In this document: positions 24,776 through 33,564 of the stretch, piece after piece
Layout of the letters: every line of letters starts with the position of its first letter
Position numbering within the stretch: position 1 is the stretch's first letter
NCBI GenBank assembly: GCA_964427855.1
Contig: CAYRVH010000004.1
Coordinates: 1-64,000, forward strand
DNA from: JAUPKT01 sp964427855
Lineage (GTDB): Bacteria > Desulfobacterota > Desulfomonilia > Desulfomonilales > Desulfomonilaceae
Direction: 5' to 3'
Length of the DNA: 64,000 nucleotides
Made by a program: the position numbers and the translations under genes
Notes under the pieces: generated by a model
Told to the model about the DNA's origin: nothing
The model's database searches: none
What the model saw: only the letters and a program-made list of their open reading frames with translations

Positions 24776-26434
24776 ATGAGACCGATACGATATACGGATG
24801 GGATTATCCAAGAGTTTCGAAACGCAGGATATTGGACTGATGAAACCTTCACCGATTTCTGGCTCAATAACGCCAGGAACATACCCGACAGGGAGGCCCT
24901 TGTCGATTCTACGCAGAGAATCACATGGGGCCAGGCGGCCAAGATGATGGACCGCTTGGCCCTCGCCTGGATCGACATGGGACTCAACAAGGATGACCGC
25001 GTCATCTTGCAAGCGCCAAACTGCGCCTATGGTTTTTTGTCCCGAATAGCCTGCGAGAGGGCGGGGCTCATAAACATTACGGTCATGCCATACCTGCGGC
25101 ACAAAGAGCTCTCCCATATCATCGAAAAAATAGACCCCAGGGCCATCATCATTCCCGGTATATATCGTAAGTTCAACTACTTGGAGATGGTGCAGGAACT
25201 CAAGCAGACGTATCCCCACTTGGCCTATTGTTTTCTGCTGGATTCCACCATCTCTGGTCCGTATCCGGAGGGCGTCTATTCCCTGCCGGATGTGGCGGCC
25301 GAACCGTGGGAAAGCAAAGTGGATACGGGGTTGCTCGAAAAAAGGAAATTCCATTCCACCGGAGATGTGGGAGCGTTGACAAGCACGAGTGGCACAACAG
25401 GGGTTCCGAAGATTGTCGAGTGGCCTCTGGCACCTCGTGTGATGACGTCTAAGTGCCGAGTGGAAATCTGGAAATTGACGGGCGAGGATATAGCCATGGC
25501 GGTGGCCCCGTTTGCGGGCGGCGCCGCAGGAACCCTCACGTATTTTGCCGCGCCGTTGGTAGGGGCCAAGATAGTCCTGCTCGAGGAGTTTACGCCGGAA
25601 GGCGCATTGGAGATGATTCAAAAGGAGAAGGTGACGTGCATCGGCGTGGTTCCTACTCACATTATACGAATGCTTGAATGCGATCTCTCCAAGTACGACC
25701 TGTCCTCCCTGCGTTTCATCAGGTCCGCCGGCGGGTATCTCCCCCCCCAAGTGGCAATGGAAGCTGAGGAACGCCTTGGGGGAAAAATCACCTCTGACCT
25801 GGGCACCCAAGATGTGGGGTCTGTGTCCGGCTGCTCCATAGACGATCCTCCTGATGTCAGACGGCGGACCGTAGGCAAGCCTTTAAGAGGCAACGTCATC
25901 AAGCTGCTCAATGAGAATGGTAAAGAAGTTCCGCCAGGAGAGCCGGGCATACTGTATATGAGGGGACCCCACTCTCCCGCAGGGTACTGGCGGGACCCTG
26001 AGACAACGAGGGATGTCTTCGATGATGACAATTGGACGACGACTGGAGATATTGTCACGCTGGAAGACGGCCGCATCTGGATTATGGGACGCCAAAAAGA
26101 CGTCATAATTAGAGGCGGACAGAATATTTATCCCGCAGAGATCGAAGGGCTCCTCAACGAACATCCTAAGGTGGCGTCTATTGCCATTGTAGCCATGCCG
26201 GACCGAGAGTTCGGAGAAAAGGCCTGTGCCTACGTGGTGCCTAAACCTGGCGAGACCTTCACGTTCGAAGATATGATCCAGTTCCTGAAAGGGAAAAAAC
26301 TTGCAATGTACAAGCTGCCCGAACGTCTTGAAATTATCGAGGCGATGCCAACGGTGGGGGATTCAGGCAAAGTGGACAAGAAGGTGCTCAAAAAGGATAT
26401 CGAAGAAAAAGTGTCTGCCGAAGGGAAGCAATGA
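24776..26434 (+). CDS. AMP-forming aryl-CoA ligase / aryl-AMP ligase, probably 4-hydroxybenzoate-CoA ligase
   Basis: A 552-residue member of the ANL adenylating family. The AMP-binding loop STSGTTGVPK is near residues 202-211, the GYWRDPETTRDVF and TGDIVTLEDGRIWIMGRQKDVII hinge region near 400-445, and the catalytic lysine region DSGKVDKKVLKKDI near 530. The N terminus (AGYWTDETFTDFW) resembles 2,3-dihydroxybenzoate-AMP ligases and aryl-CoA ligases. After phenol carboxylation the next known step is 4-hydroxybenzoyl-CoA formation, so this is the expected ligase. Substrate is inferred from context. Its stop overlaps the start of the second Tm-1-like gene. Confidence 0.85.
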   Translation: MRPIRYTDGIIQEFRNAGYWTDETFTDFWLNNARNIPDREALVDSTQRITWGQAAKMMDRLALAWIDMGLNKDDRVILQAPNCAYGFLSRIACERAGLINITVMPYLRHKELSHIIEKIDPRAIIIPGIYRKFNYLEMVQELKQTYPHLAYCFLLDSTISGPYPEGVYSLPDVAAEPWESKVDTGLLEKRKFHSTGDVGALTSTSGTTGVPKIVEWPLAPRVMTSKCRVEIWKLTGEDIAMAVAPFAGGAAGTLTYFAAPLVGAKIVLLEEFTPEGALEMIQKEKVTCIGVVPTHIIRMLECDLSKYDLSSLRFIRSAGGYLPPQVAMEAEERLGGKITSDLGTQDVGSVSGCSIDDPPDVRRRTVGKPLRGNVIKLLNENGKEVPPGEPGILYMRGPHSPAGYWRDPETTRDVFDDDNWTTTGDIVTLEDGRIWIMGRQKDVIIRGGQNIYPAEIEGLLNEHPKVASIAIVAMPDREFGEKACAYVVPKPGETFTFEDMIQFLKGKKLAMYKLPERLEIIEAMPTVGDSGKVDKKVLKKDIEEKVSAEGKQ

Positions 26435-27675
26435 TGGAAAAGGTGATTCTTCTCCTGTCCACCCTTGATACTAAAGGTCCTGAAACGCTGTACCTCAAGG
26501 AATGTATCGCAAGGGAAGGCGCGCCATGTGTGCTTTTGGACATGAGTATGTCAGGCGAGTACCCAGGCGCTGACATAGGTTCGGCTGAGACGGCGCGGGC
26601 CGGGGGAGGGGACATCCAGGAGATTCGTTCGAGCCGCGATCGAAAGCGTATCACGAGACAGATGATCGGCGGCGCTGCTAAGATCGCGCTGGACTATGTC
26701 AATTCAGGAAAGCTGGCTGGTATCATAGGATTAGGAGGCTCCACAGGCAGTCTCATGGCCACCGACGTCATGAGGGCTCTGCCATTCGGTATTCCCAAAC
26801 TCATGGTGTCCTCGACTGCCGCGCTGCCGGGATTGGCCACGAGATACATAGGCACAGGCGATATAGCCGTCTTGCACACGGTAATAGAAATAGCCGGCCT
26901 CTCTGCGCCGCTGAAAAACCTTTTAGAAAGGGCCGGCGCTGCCATCGCCGCCATGTCTCGTGTTCACCCCCTCACCGTGGCCTCCGCCCGTGAATCCGGA
27001 AAGCCTTTGGTGGCGCTCTCTATGTTCGGCCCGACCGAAAAGTGCGCTCACGCTGTCAGGCAAGGTCTTGAACAGCATGGATTTCAGGTTATCGGCTTTT
27101 CGGCGGCTGGCGTCTGTGATAGGGCGATGGAGGATATGATTGCCCAAGGCTTTTTCGATGCCGTGGTCGAGTTGGCCCCAGGCGGTGTCGGCGAAGAAAT
27201 CCTTGGCGGCATGAGGGCCGCCGGCCCAAACCGTCTTACCGAGGCCGGCAAACTCGGCCTGCCGCAGGTCATTGCGCCGGGGGGCTTGAACCTTACGAGC
27301 CCTCGAAAATCTCACTACAAACCTGAGCATTATCAGCGGAGAAAATTCGACTTAGACGAGTTGAGGACGTTTCTCCGGGTGTCAGATGAGGAGATGATCC
27401 AAATCGCTCAAGCTTTTGCCGAAAAAGTGAGCAATGCAAGAGGACCTGTCATTTTTCTCTTCCCCACCATGGGGTGGTCAGCGGTGGACGTCAGCTCGAG
27501 CCACATGTTCGATCCAGAGCAAGACAGAATTTTGAGCGACAAGATGAAAAGCGTTGCGGCGCCAAACGTGGAGATACGCGAGGTCCACGCAAATCTCGAG
27601 GATGACCTGTTTGCGCAAGAGGTATTAAAAGCCTGTCTCGATATATTTCCCCACAAGACTGCAGGTGGCCGGTGA
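26431..27675 (+). CDS. Tm-1-like ATP-binding-domain protein (UPF0261), paralogue 2
   Basis: A 414-residue UPF0261 protein with the family blocks LLSTLDTKGPETLYLKE, GIIGLGGSTGSLMATDVMRALPFGIPKLMVSS, GKLGLPQVIAPGGLN and the C-terminal EVHANLEDDLFAQE. It is clearly related to the product of 15878-17119 but well diverged. Its start lies within the stop of the aryl-CoA ligase gene (ATGA), and the CBS subunit of phenylphosphate synthase follows 41 bp later, so it is firmly inside the operon. Known bacterial function: none. A role in phenol or phenylphosphate conversion is inferred from position alone. Confidence 0.9.
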   Translation: MMEKVILLLSTLDTKGPETLYLKECIAREGAPCVLLDMSMSGEYPGADIGSAETARAGGGDIQEIRSSRDRKRITRQMIGGAAKIALDYVNSGKLAGIIGLGGSTGSLMATDVMRALPFGIPKLMVSSTAALPGLATRYIGTGDIAVLHTVIEIAGLSAPLKNLLERAGAAIAAMSRVHPLTVASARESGKPLVALSMFGPTEKCAHAVRQGLEQHGFQVIGFSAAGVCDRAMEDMIAQGFFDAVVELAPGGVGEEILGGMRAAGPNRLTEAGKLGLPQVIAPGGLNLTSPRKSHYKPEHYQRRKFDLDELRTFLRVSDEEMIQIAQAFAEKVSNARGPVIFLFPTMGWSAVDVSSSHMFDPEQDRILSDKMKSVAAPNVEIREVHANLEDDLFAQEVLKACLDIFPHKTAGGR

Positions 27676-27716
27676 GGAGCTCTGCAGGACACATCTCCTA
27701 GCTCAAGGAGGCCGTT

Positions 27717-28376
27717 ATGTACGTGAAGAATTGGATGCTGCCCCAGCAATTTTCAGTGTCGAGCGATGCCCTTGCCGTGGAAGCAGCGGCGATCATCGAG
27801 GAGCACAAGCTGAAAATGCTGCCCGTTGTGGACGGAGGTCGACTGAGAGGCGTCGTTCACAGAAGGGATCTCAGCGAAGCTGCCATGTGCGTCAGCGGAA
27901 GCGGAGATCAGTGTGAAATGAACTACTTTTGCAGGAAACTCAAGGTGAAAGATGTCATGGTGCGTATGCCCGTCACTGTCTCCATAGAGGATAGCGTCGA
28001 GGACACGTTGCTCAAAGGCAGACAGATGACGCTGAGTACGTTTCCTGTCATGGACGGCGATCGGGTCGTCGGGGTTGTCTCTGACAGAGAAATATTCGTC
28101 ACCCTCTTCAAACTCCTTGAAGCCGGTAAAGAGAGGGCCCGGATTACCCTTACAGACGTCACACTTGAAAAAGGGACGCTCACGGAGATCTCCAAGATCA
28201 TCGACGATAATGACTGCGTGGGACGAGCCATATTCACGGCGCCTGAGGCGGATTCGGATAAGGTGAGAGTGGTCATTCGGGCGGAATGCGCGGATCCAAA
28301 GGCCCTTAAGGCGTCATTCGAGCAAAAGGGATACAAGATTCTCGAATTTGGGGGCAACAAAACAAATTCAAACTAA
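27717..28376 (+). CDS. ppsC: Phenylphosphate synthase subunit 3 (tandem CBS protein)
   Basis: A 219-residue protein with CBS 1 at about residues 1-60 (MYVKNWMLPQQFSVSSDALAV), CBS 2 at about 75-135 (VKDVMVRMPVTVSIEDSVED) and a C-terminal ACT-like region. Size and domains agree with the 24-kDa third subunit of phenylphosphate synthase, which stimulates the reaction in Thauera. AAGGAGG precedes the ATG. In Thauera the three subunit genes are together; here two genes intervene between subunits 2 and 3 (UbiD aside). CBS proteins of other kinds are common, so the specific role depends on the cluster. Confidence 0.82.
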   Translation: MYVKNWMLPQQFSVSSDALAVEAAAIIEEHKLKMLPVVDGGRLRGVVHRRDLSEAAMCVSGSGDQCEMNYFCRKLKVKDVMVRMPVTVSIEDSVEDTLLKGRQMTLSTFPVMDGDRVVGVVSDREIFVTLFKLLEAGKERARITLTDVTLEKGTLTEISKIIDDNDCVGRAIFTAPEADSDKVRVVIRAECADPKALKASFEQKGYKILEFGGNKTNSN

Positions 28377-30296
28377 TTACAGCGGGCGCCGAAGAAAATT
28401 GTCACTCGGCGATTGCCCTTGGTTTTCCACCCAGCACACAAGCCCCAAAACGGTCCACAGCTGACGGTTATTGTCTCTCTGGCCAAGCAAATGCTCTGTG
28501 AGGAGCCCGCGACAGTATCGTCCGTTGAGAATGCCAGTGCTGTTGAGGCGGCGCTCTGCAAAATATTCCTCAAAAAGCGGGCGCAACTCTCCTTTGATCC
28601 AGTAAGGTAAAGGGGGAGTAAACCCCTTTTTTTTGCCTTTTCTGATGCTTCGAGGGAGGAGCGGTTTGACCGCCCTTCGAAGAAGTCGTTTCGTCTCAAA
28701 TCCACGAGATTTCAGGAAGGGAGGAATAGTTGCCAGGCGCTCCACCAGTTCGTGGTCTAAAAGAGGCACACGCGCCTCCAAGGAATTGGCCATGGTCATC
28801 CGATCCACCTTAACCAGGTTGTCATCCAGGAGAAACGTCTTGGCGTCCACATACAGCAGTTGATTCAGAGGGTGTGCCTTCCGAGCTTTTCTGAAATATT
28901 GTTCAAACACTGCGAAGCTATCCCGAAACCGCCCGCCGAGGAAATCAGGGGAGCAAAGCAGCCTCTTCTCTGCTTCGCTGAATATCACTTTCCACCAATA
29001 ATGGCCGCGTTCAAAGGGCAAGTCCGCACCTGTGACGAAACGTTTTGCCTTATAATCGAAACTGATTCTGTCCATAGAGGTGGGCAGGGCTGCCACTAAA
29101 GGGTTGATAAGACGCTTCCTGAGCCAACTTGGAATCAGTCGAAAAAGCCTGGTCACGCGATACGCATAATGAGTCGGGTAGCCGGCAAAGATTTCGTCGC
29201 CTCCATCTCCCGTGAGCACGACTTTCACTTCTCTGGCCGCAAACTTGGATACCAGGAAAGTGGGAATAGCCGAATAGTCGGCAAAAGGCTCGTCAAACAT
29301 GTCGAGCAGCTTGGGTATTGATTCAATCATGTTGGGCTCAACCTTTTGCTCTTGGTGCGCTGTTCCCAGCGTTTCCGCCACGAGCCGAGCCTCTTGCGAT
29401 TCATCGTAAGATGTATGATGGAAGCCAATGGTAAACGTCTTGAGGGGAATCCGTAAACTCTTTGACATGATGGCGGCGACAGTGGTCGAATCTAGGCCCC
29501 CGCTCAAAAACGCGGCCACAGGGACGTCTGCAATCATGTGTCTTGAAACGGCCCTCTCGAGCAGAGAGAGTATTTCTTCCTCATAGTTTCCTGATATACG
29601 GTCCTCGCTTCCCGCATCGGGCAGGGGTATGTCCCAATAGTGGTTAATTTTCATGCCGGAGCTCGAGCAGACGAGATATGATCCCGGCGGTAGTTTCTTG
29701 ATGGCGGCGAAGGCTGTCGAGGGGGTTGGCGTGTACATGAGTGACAAATAATCGTAAAGGGCCTGATAGTCGGGTTGACGATCCACTCCAATCCTGAGTA
29801 ATGCCTTTATCTCGCTTGCAAACACGAGGCACCTTTTCGGCGTAAAGGAATAAAAAAGTGGCTTGATTCCCAATCTGTCCCGGGCGAGAAAGACCGTCTT
29901 CTCACGTTCATCCCATAATGCGAACGAGAACATGCCATAGAGATACTTCAAGCAATCATAACCTTTTTCCTCGTAAAGATGCACGATAACTTCAGTATCA
30001 GAGTTGGTACGAAAGAGGTGCCCCCTTGAGCTGAGATGTTCCTTCAGTTCACGAAAGTTGTAGATTTCACCATTGAACACGATATGGATTGAGCCATCTT
30101 CGTTGCCAATCGGCTGGCGGCCGCCCTCTAGATCGATAATACTCAATCTGCGCATGGCCAAGCCCACAGGGCCAGATATCAAGTACCCTTCGTCATCAGG
30201 GCCCCTGTGAACCAGACTGCGGTTCATACTTTCAAGCATGTTTCGAGAGACAGGCGCCTCTTGCTCTAGCAATCGGATCCCACAAATTCCACACAT
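28377..30296 (-). CDS. asnB: Asparagine synthase (glutamine-hydrolysing)
   Basis: A 639-residue two-domain enzyme. The N-terminal Ntn glutaminase begins MCGICG with nucleophile Cys2 and contains RGPDDEG, RRLSIIDLEGG and FNGEIYNFRELK. The synthetase domain shows the ATP pyrophosphatase loop FLSGGLDSTTVAAIM near residue 265 and LTGDGGDEIFAGY. It may make free asparagine or, since a glycosyltransferase gene lies directly upstream in the same operon, amidate a surface polysaccharide or peptide. Its 3' end abuts the end of the CBS-subunit gene on the opposite strand with no spacer. Confidence 0.93.
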   Translation of the reverse strand: MCGICGIRLLEQEAPVSRNMLESMNRSLVHRGPDDEGYLISGPVGLAMRRLSIIDLEGGRQPIGNEDGSIHIVFNGEIYNFRELKEHLSSRGHLFRTNSDTEVIVHLYEEKGYDCLKYLYGMFSFALWDEREKTVFLARDRLGIKPLFYSFTPKRCLVFASEIKALLRIGVDRQPDYQALYDYLSLMYTPTPSTAFAAIKKLPPGSYLVCSSSGMKINHYWDIPLPDAGSEDRISGNYEEEILSLLERAVSRHMIADVPVAAFLSGGLDSTTVAAIMSKSLRIPLKTFTIGFHHTSYDESQEARLVAETLGTAHQEQKVEPNMIESIPKLLDMFDEPFADYSAIPTFLVSKFAAREVKVVLTGDGGDEIFAGYPTHYAYRVTRLFRLIPSWLRKRLINPLVAALPTSMDRISFDYKAKRFVTGADLPFERGHYWWKVIFSEAEKRLLCSPDFLGGRFRDSFAVFEQYFRKARKAHPLNQLLYVDAKTFLLDDNLVKVDRMTMANSLEARVPLLDHELVERLATIPPFLKSRGFETKRLLRRAVKPLLPRSIRKGKKKGFTPPLPYWIKGELRPLFEEYFAERRLNSTGILNGRYCRGLLTEHLLGQRDNNRQLWTVLGLVCWVENQGQSPSDNFLRRPL

Positions 30297-30319
30297 TTAA
30301 GAGTTGCAGCCTTCCGGAA

Positions 30320-31186
30320 TCACTCTCTCTCCTGCAGACGCAGCGCCGCAAACTGGTCAAGAACGAGACCAAAAAATATGATGTTGACGCCGCCCGCCAA
30401 GAAGAGGACCGACGCGCTGGAGAATTGAGCAAAGAGTATCAGACTTCTTAACGTGAAAAAGATCCCGACGAGGATCATGGCGACGCCGGTGGGGAAAAAG
30501 ATCTTGTTCGGGTTGGCGAGAGTGATAATTCTCATGATGAACATGAGAAATCTGAAACCGTCACGAAAGGGATGCAGTTTGCTCTGCGTCATTGGTGGCC
30601 GTTGGTTTACTTTTGTCCGTACAAAATGGACATTGTACCCGGAGGTGATGAAGCACAACGTACAGGTGGAAGGAAAGGAATAGCCATTGGGATAGATATG
30701 GAGGAATTTTGCTGCTATCTCGTGCCGAAAGGCTCGAAAGCCAGAGGTAAGGTCAGGGATCCGTTGTTCCGCCAAGAACGACGCCAGTCCGCTCAGTATG
30801 ACGTTCCCCAAATTTCTGAGAAGGGAACCGGTTGACGTGTTAAATTTACGGGCGCCAACGACCAAATCGTACGTATTCAGTTTTGCGAGAAGATCGGGGA
30901 GTTCTGCGGGATCATGCTGCCCATCAGCGTCTATTACCGCCACCGACCCTCCTTTGATGGCCCTTATCGCAGTCTTTAACGCCGCGCCGTTGCCCTTGTT
31001 CAACGGATGAGAAATTACTTCCGCGCCGGCCGATATGGCCTCGCTCCTCGTGCCATCTGTCGATCCATCGTCGATGACAAGTATTCGCGCACTCGGGACA
31101 GTTTTCCTTACGCCCCGCACCACATGACCAATGGTGTTCTCTTCATTGAATGCCGGTATCACTACCGTTATTGCTTCATCGGCCAC
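30320..31186 (-). CDS. Family 2 glycosyltransferase, membrane-anchored
   Basis: A 288-residue polyprenyl-phosphate-sugar synthase type enzyme. The GT-A fold is evident from TVVIPAFNEENTIGHVV, ILVIDDGSTDGT, NKGNGAALKTAI and the DxD-type AVIDADGQHDP. Two hydrophobic helices at the C terminus (about residues 228-278) anchor it in the membrane, as in dolichol-phosphate-mannose synthase-like proteins. It probably makes lipid-linked sugars for cell-surface glycans; the family 39 enzyme at 31939-33552 would use such donors. Donor and acceptor cannot be told from sequence. It lies 23 bp upstream of asnB. Confidence 0.9.
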   Translation of the reverse strand: MADEAITVVIPAFNEENTIGHVVRGVRKTVPSARILVIDDGSTDGTRSEAISAGAEVISHPLNKGNGAALKTAIRAIKGGSVAVIDADGQHDPAELPDLLAKLNTYDLVVGARKFNTSTGSLLRNLGNVILSGLASFLAEQRIPDLTSGFRAFRHEIAAKFLHIYPNGYSFPSTCTLCFITSGYNVHFVRTKVNQRPPMTQSKLHPFRDGFRFLMFIMRIITLANPNKIFFPTGVAMILVGIFFTLRSLILFAQFSSASVLFLAGGVNIIFFGLVLDQFAALRLQERE

Positions 31187-31342
31187 GTCTCAGCGCCTCC
31201 TCCCGGGTAGCGTAGGCTTTCACCCCTCTGCAACCCAGGAGTTTTCTGGGCAGCTCACAATGGGCATGACCAAAGGGCAATGGGACTTATTGGGGCTCCT
31301 GCGGAATAGGGACCTCAATGCGAGCACCTGCTTCGATACCGT

Positions 31343-31419
31343 TGGTGGCGGTGCAGGGATTTGAACCCCGGACACTGCGGATATGAGCCGCATGCTCTAA
31401 CCATCTGAGCTACACCGCC
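31343..31419 (-). tRNA. tRNA with CAU anticodon (Met, or lysidine-type Ile)
   Basis: Read on the minus strand: acceptor GGCGGTG pairs with CACCGCC, followed by A and encoded CCA. The D arm is GCTC...GAGC. The anticodon stem TGCGG/CCGCA surrounds CTCATAT, giving CAU, and the T arm is CCGGGGTTCAAATCCCTG. Elongator methionine is likeliest; tRNA-Ile with lysidine-modified CAU cannot be excluded by eye. Confidence 0.95.
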
Positions 31420-31434
31420 ACTGCCCGATAGACA

Positions 31435-31464
31435 AATGTAGCATCGCAGGCAAAAAATTGTCAA
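31435..31464 (-). promoter_or_regulatory. Sigma-70 promoter of the CAU tRNA
   Basis: On the minus strand TTGACA (31464-31459), an 18-base spacer, then TACATT (31440-31435). The predicted start falls just before the tRNA acceptor at 31419, which fits well. Confidence 0.7.
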
Positions 31465-31482
31465 GATTCGTCTCGGAGATTC

Positions 31483-31812
31483 TCAATGCGATTGTTTAAT
31501 AAAATTTCGTAACTCTTTAACCATGTTATAAAGTTCATTTACGGAATCCTGGATTCCACCCAACGATCCCTCAGCGCCCCTCTTCTCAATGTACTCGGCA
31601 AGTCTCGCAACATCTGTCAGGCCGAGATTCAGCGCTGCGCCCTTCATCGAGTGAGCCCTGCTCCGAACGCCAGGCGCGTCTCCGCCGTTCACCGCCTCCT
31701 GCAGCCCCTTCAAATCCTCTTGTTCCGAGTAATCCACAAAATCATTGATAAACTCAATGAGGTCAGCGACGTCGATACCTCGCTCTCGTGCAATGTCCTC
31801 TAAGGAAATCAA
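31483..31812 (-). CDS. Stand-alone HPt phosphotransfer protein
   Basis: A 109-residue all-helical HPt domain. The phospho-accepting histidine lies in RSRAHSMKGAALNLGLTDVARLAEYIE, around residue 54. HPt proteins carry phosphate between a hybrid kinase receiver and a final regulator. No kinase is adjacent, but both hybrid kinases in this window end in receiver domains without an HPt, so either could be a partner. That pairing is conjecture. Confidence 0.88.
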   Translation of the reverse strand: MISLEDIARERGIDVADLIEFINDFVDYSEQEDLKGLQEAVNGGDAPGVRSRAHSMKGAALNLGLTDVARLAEYIEKRGAEGSLGGIQDSVNELYNMVKELRNFIKQSH

Positions 31813-31938
31813 TTGCTTCCCCTCTCTTTATCTGGAGACCTGTCTGTTGGACCTACGATCCGATGACCGCTTTCTCGCTTGCTTGCGTGCCGATCAGCTT
31901 CCACCACATACTAGGGGTAACATACAACGGTCGGTTCA

Positions 31939-33552
31939 TCACTTCAAGCTCTCCTGTGTAACATATTTGAGCTCCCTGCGACCGAGTACACGAGGAGAGG
32001 TGGGATTGAAATCTCGACAGCGATAAAGATACATGTGCCTTATGGCGACGCCGTGATACATTACGTGGAAGACGGGCAGGGGTTCAACTCGTGAGAAATG
32101 TTCGTATATCGTGGTACGCTCTGGCGAGGAGGGCGCCAAAGGCTTTGAGGACACAAAGAGTATTGTCTGACCTCTCAGGTTCTCGAAAGACGGCTCCCAT
32201 ACGTCGAACTGAGTAGGGCGGTCCCATGGGGCGAGATAGCGAACATACGGTTGGCCGGGCGTATTGAATTCCAATAGAGCGCATAATTGGTAGGTGTCTG
32301 CTGCGAGGATGTCGTCTGCGCCCCTCAACTCTCCCACCTGCCTTCCAAGGTCTCCCCATCCATGGGTTTCCCATATTATCCTATCATCTTTTGCGAACCG
32401 ACTCTCGTACGACGCCGGCGCCAGCCCGATCCAGGCATGGGTCGCCGCCAGAACCGTCGGCGCAAAGGTTAATACAAGAGCCCACAGCTGATATTTATGC
32501 CCAAAATATCTGGACAGCCGAGACCGACCTTCTGTCAGAGCCTCCCCGATGACAGCGACAGAAAGGATCAGTATGGATGCGTATCCCATGAATCCCCAGT
32601 TTGCCTCCACATGGCCCCTAAAAGCCAAAACCCCAAACAGCAGGAGAGGCAGGCCGAACCAAAGCAGCAGTATCTTTTCTGGATCATGGGTGCGGACGCA
32701 CGTCGCGATAGCAGAAAGAGTTGCTGCAAGTATGGCAGCATAAATCAGGGGAGATACGATCAAGAATTGGGCGGCATGGTAGCCCATACCGTCAAGTATT
32801 CGTTGAGACCACGACTTCGCCCCCGATCCGATGAACAGAATATGGCCAAGCGATGCCCATTGGTGTTCCACATTCCACAGAAGAATGGGTAAAGCGAAGA
32901 CAAAAGCCACCGCCACACCAAGCCACGGTTCATGACGAATCAGGCAGCCCCGGTGTTCTGCACTCGTGAGCAGAAACAGTAGAATACAGGGTAGCAGGAG
33001 TATCCCGGTGTATTTACTTTGAATGGCTAATCCCGTGGTCAAGCCCATCACAAGGAACCAATTGCGATTAAACGATCTATGGAATCTCACAATAGCCCAG
33101 AGCGTGCACAACCAGAAGAATATCAAGGCATTATCGTGGACTGCGGTCGATGCTCCTAAGACGCCGACCGGCGTTACGTTAAACGCCACGGCGCTCGTGA
33201 GCGCCCATCTTTTTTTGAAGAAACAAAGAAGGCAGATTTTGTACACGAGATAAGTGGAAGCAAACGAGAGTACCAGAAATGGAAATCGCACCGTGAATGG
33301 AGTGCTGGCGCCGAACAACTCTGTGGACAATCGGATGAGGTATGCCGTCATCCCCGCGTTGTCGAAATATGACCAATCAAGGCGGCGGGACCAAGTCCAA
33401 TAGCTGCATTCGTCCGGCAGGAGATTCAGCCAGAGGGAGAGGAGAATCCTGAAAAGGAGCACCAGGGCGAGAAGGCCCAGAAGGATTGGAACTACGAGCG
33501 GAGACGATCCGAATACTCCGAGGCTGCTTGCTTCCTGTCTGGCTTCCGTCAT
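31939..33552 (-). CDS. Family 39 membrane glycosyltransferase (ArnT/PMT-like)
   Basis: A 537-residue polytopic enzyme. The N-terminal part has the family's acidic catalytic loop, LPDECSYWTWSRRLDWSYFDNAGMTAYLIRL, after the first membrane helix, and many hydrophobic helices follow up to about residue 390. A soluble periplasmic tail completes it. Such enzymes move a sugar from a polyprenyl-phosphate carrier to lipid A, proteins or other acceptors. It is 12 bp downstream of the cation exporter gene, so the two are probably co-transcribed, though functionally they look unrelated. Confidence 0.88.
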   Translation of the reverse strand: MTEARQEASSLGVFGSSPLVVPILLGLLALVLLFRILLSLWLNLLPDECSYWTWSRRLDWSYFDNAGMTAYLIRLSTELFGASTPFTVRFPFLVLSFASTYLVYKICLLCFFKKRWALTSAVAFNVTPVGVLGASTAVHDNALIFFWLCTLWAIVRFHRSFNRNWFLVMGLTTGLAIQSKYTGILLLPCILLFLLTSAEHRGCLIRHEPWLGVAVAFVFALPILLWNVEHQWASLGHILFIGSGAKSWSQRILDGMGYHAAQFLIVSPLIYAAILAATLSAIATCVRTHDPEKILLLWFGLPLLLFGVLAFRGHVEANWGFMGYASILILSVAVIGEALTEGRSRLSRYFGHKYQLWALVLTFAPTVLAATHAWIGLAPASYESRFAKDDRIIWETHGWGDLGRQVGELRGADDILAADTYQLCALLEFNTPGQPYVRYLAPWDRPTQFDVWEPSFENLRGQTILFVSSKPLAPSSPERTTIYEHFSRVEPLPVFHVMYHGVAIRHMYLYRCRDFNPTSPRVLGRRELKYVTQESLK

Positions 33553-33564
33553 GGGGCGTCGCTG

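Noticed and set aside
24635..25810. 391-codon minus-strand open frame opposite the aryl-CoA ligase
   Set aside because: It is antisense to a well-conserved ligase, with no family similarity and a composition typical of reversed codon bias.
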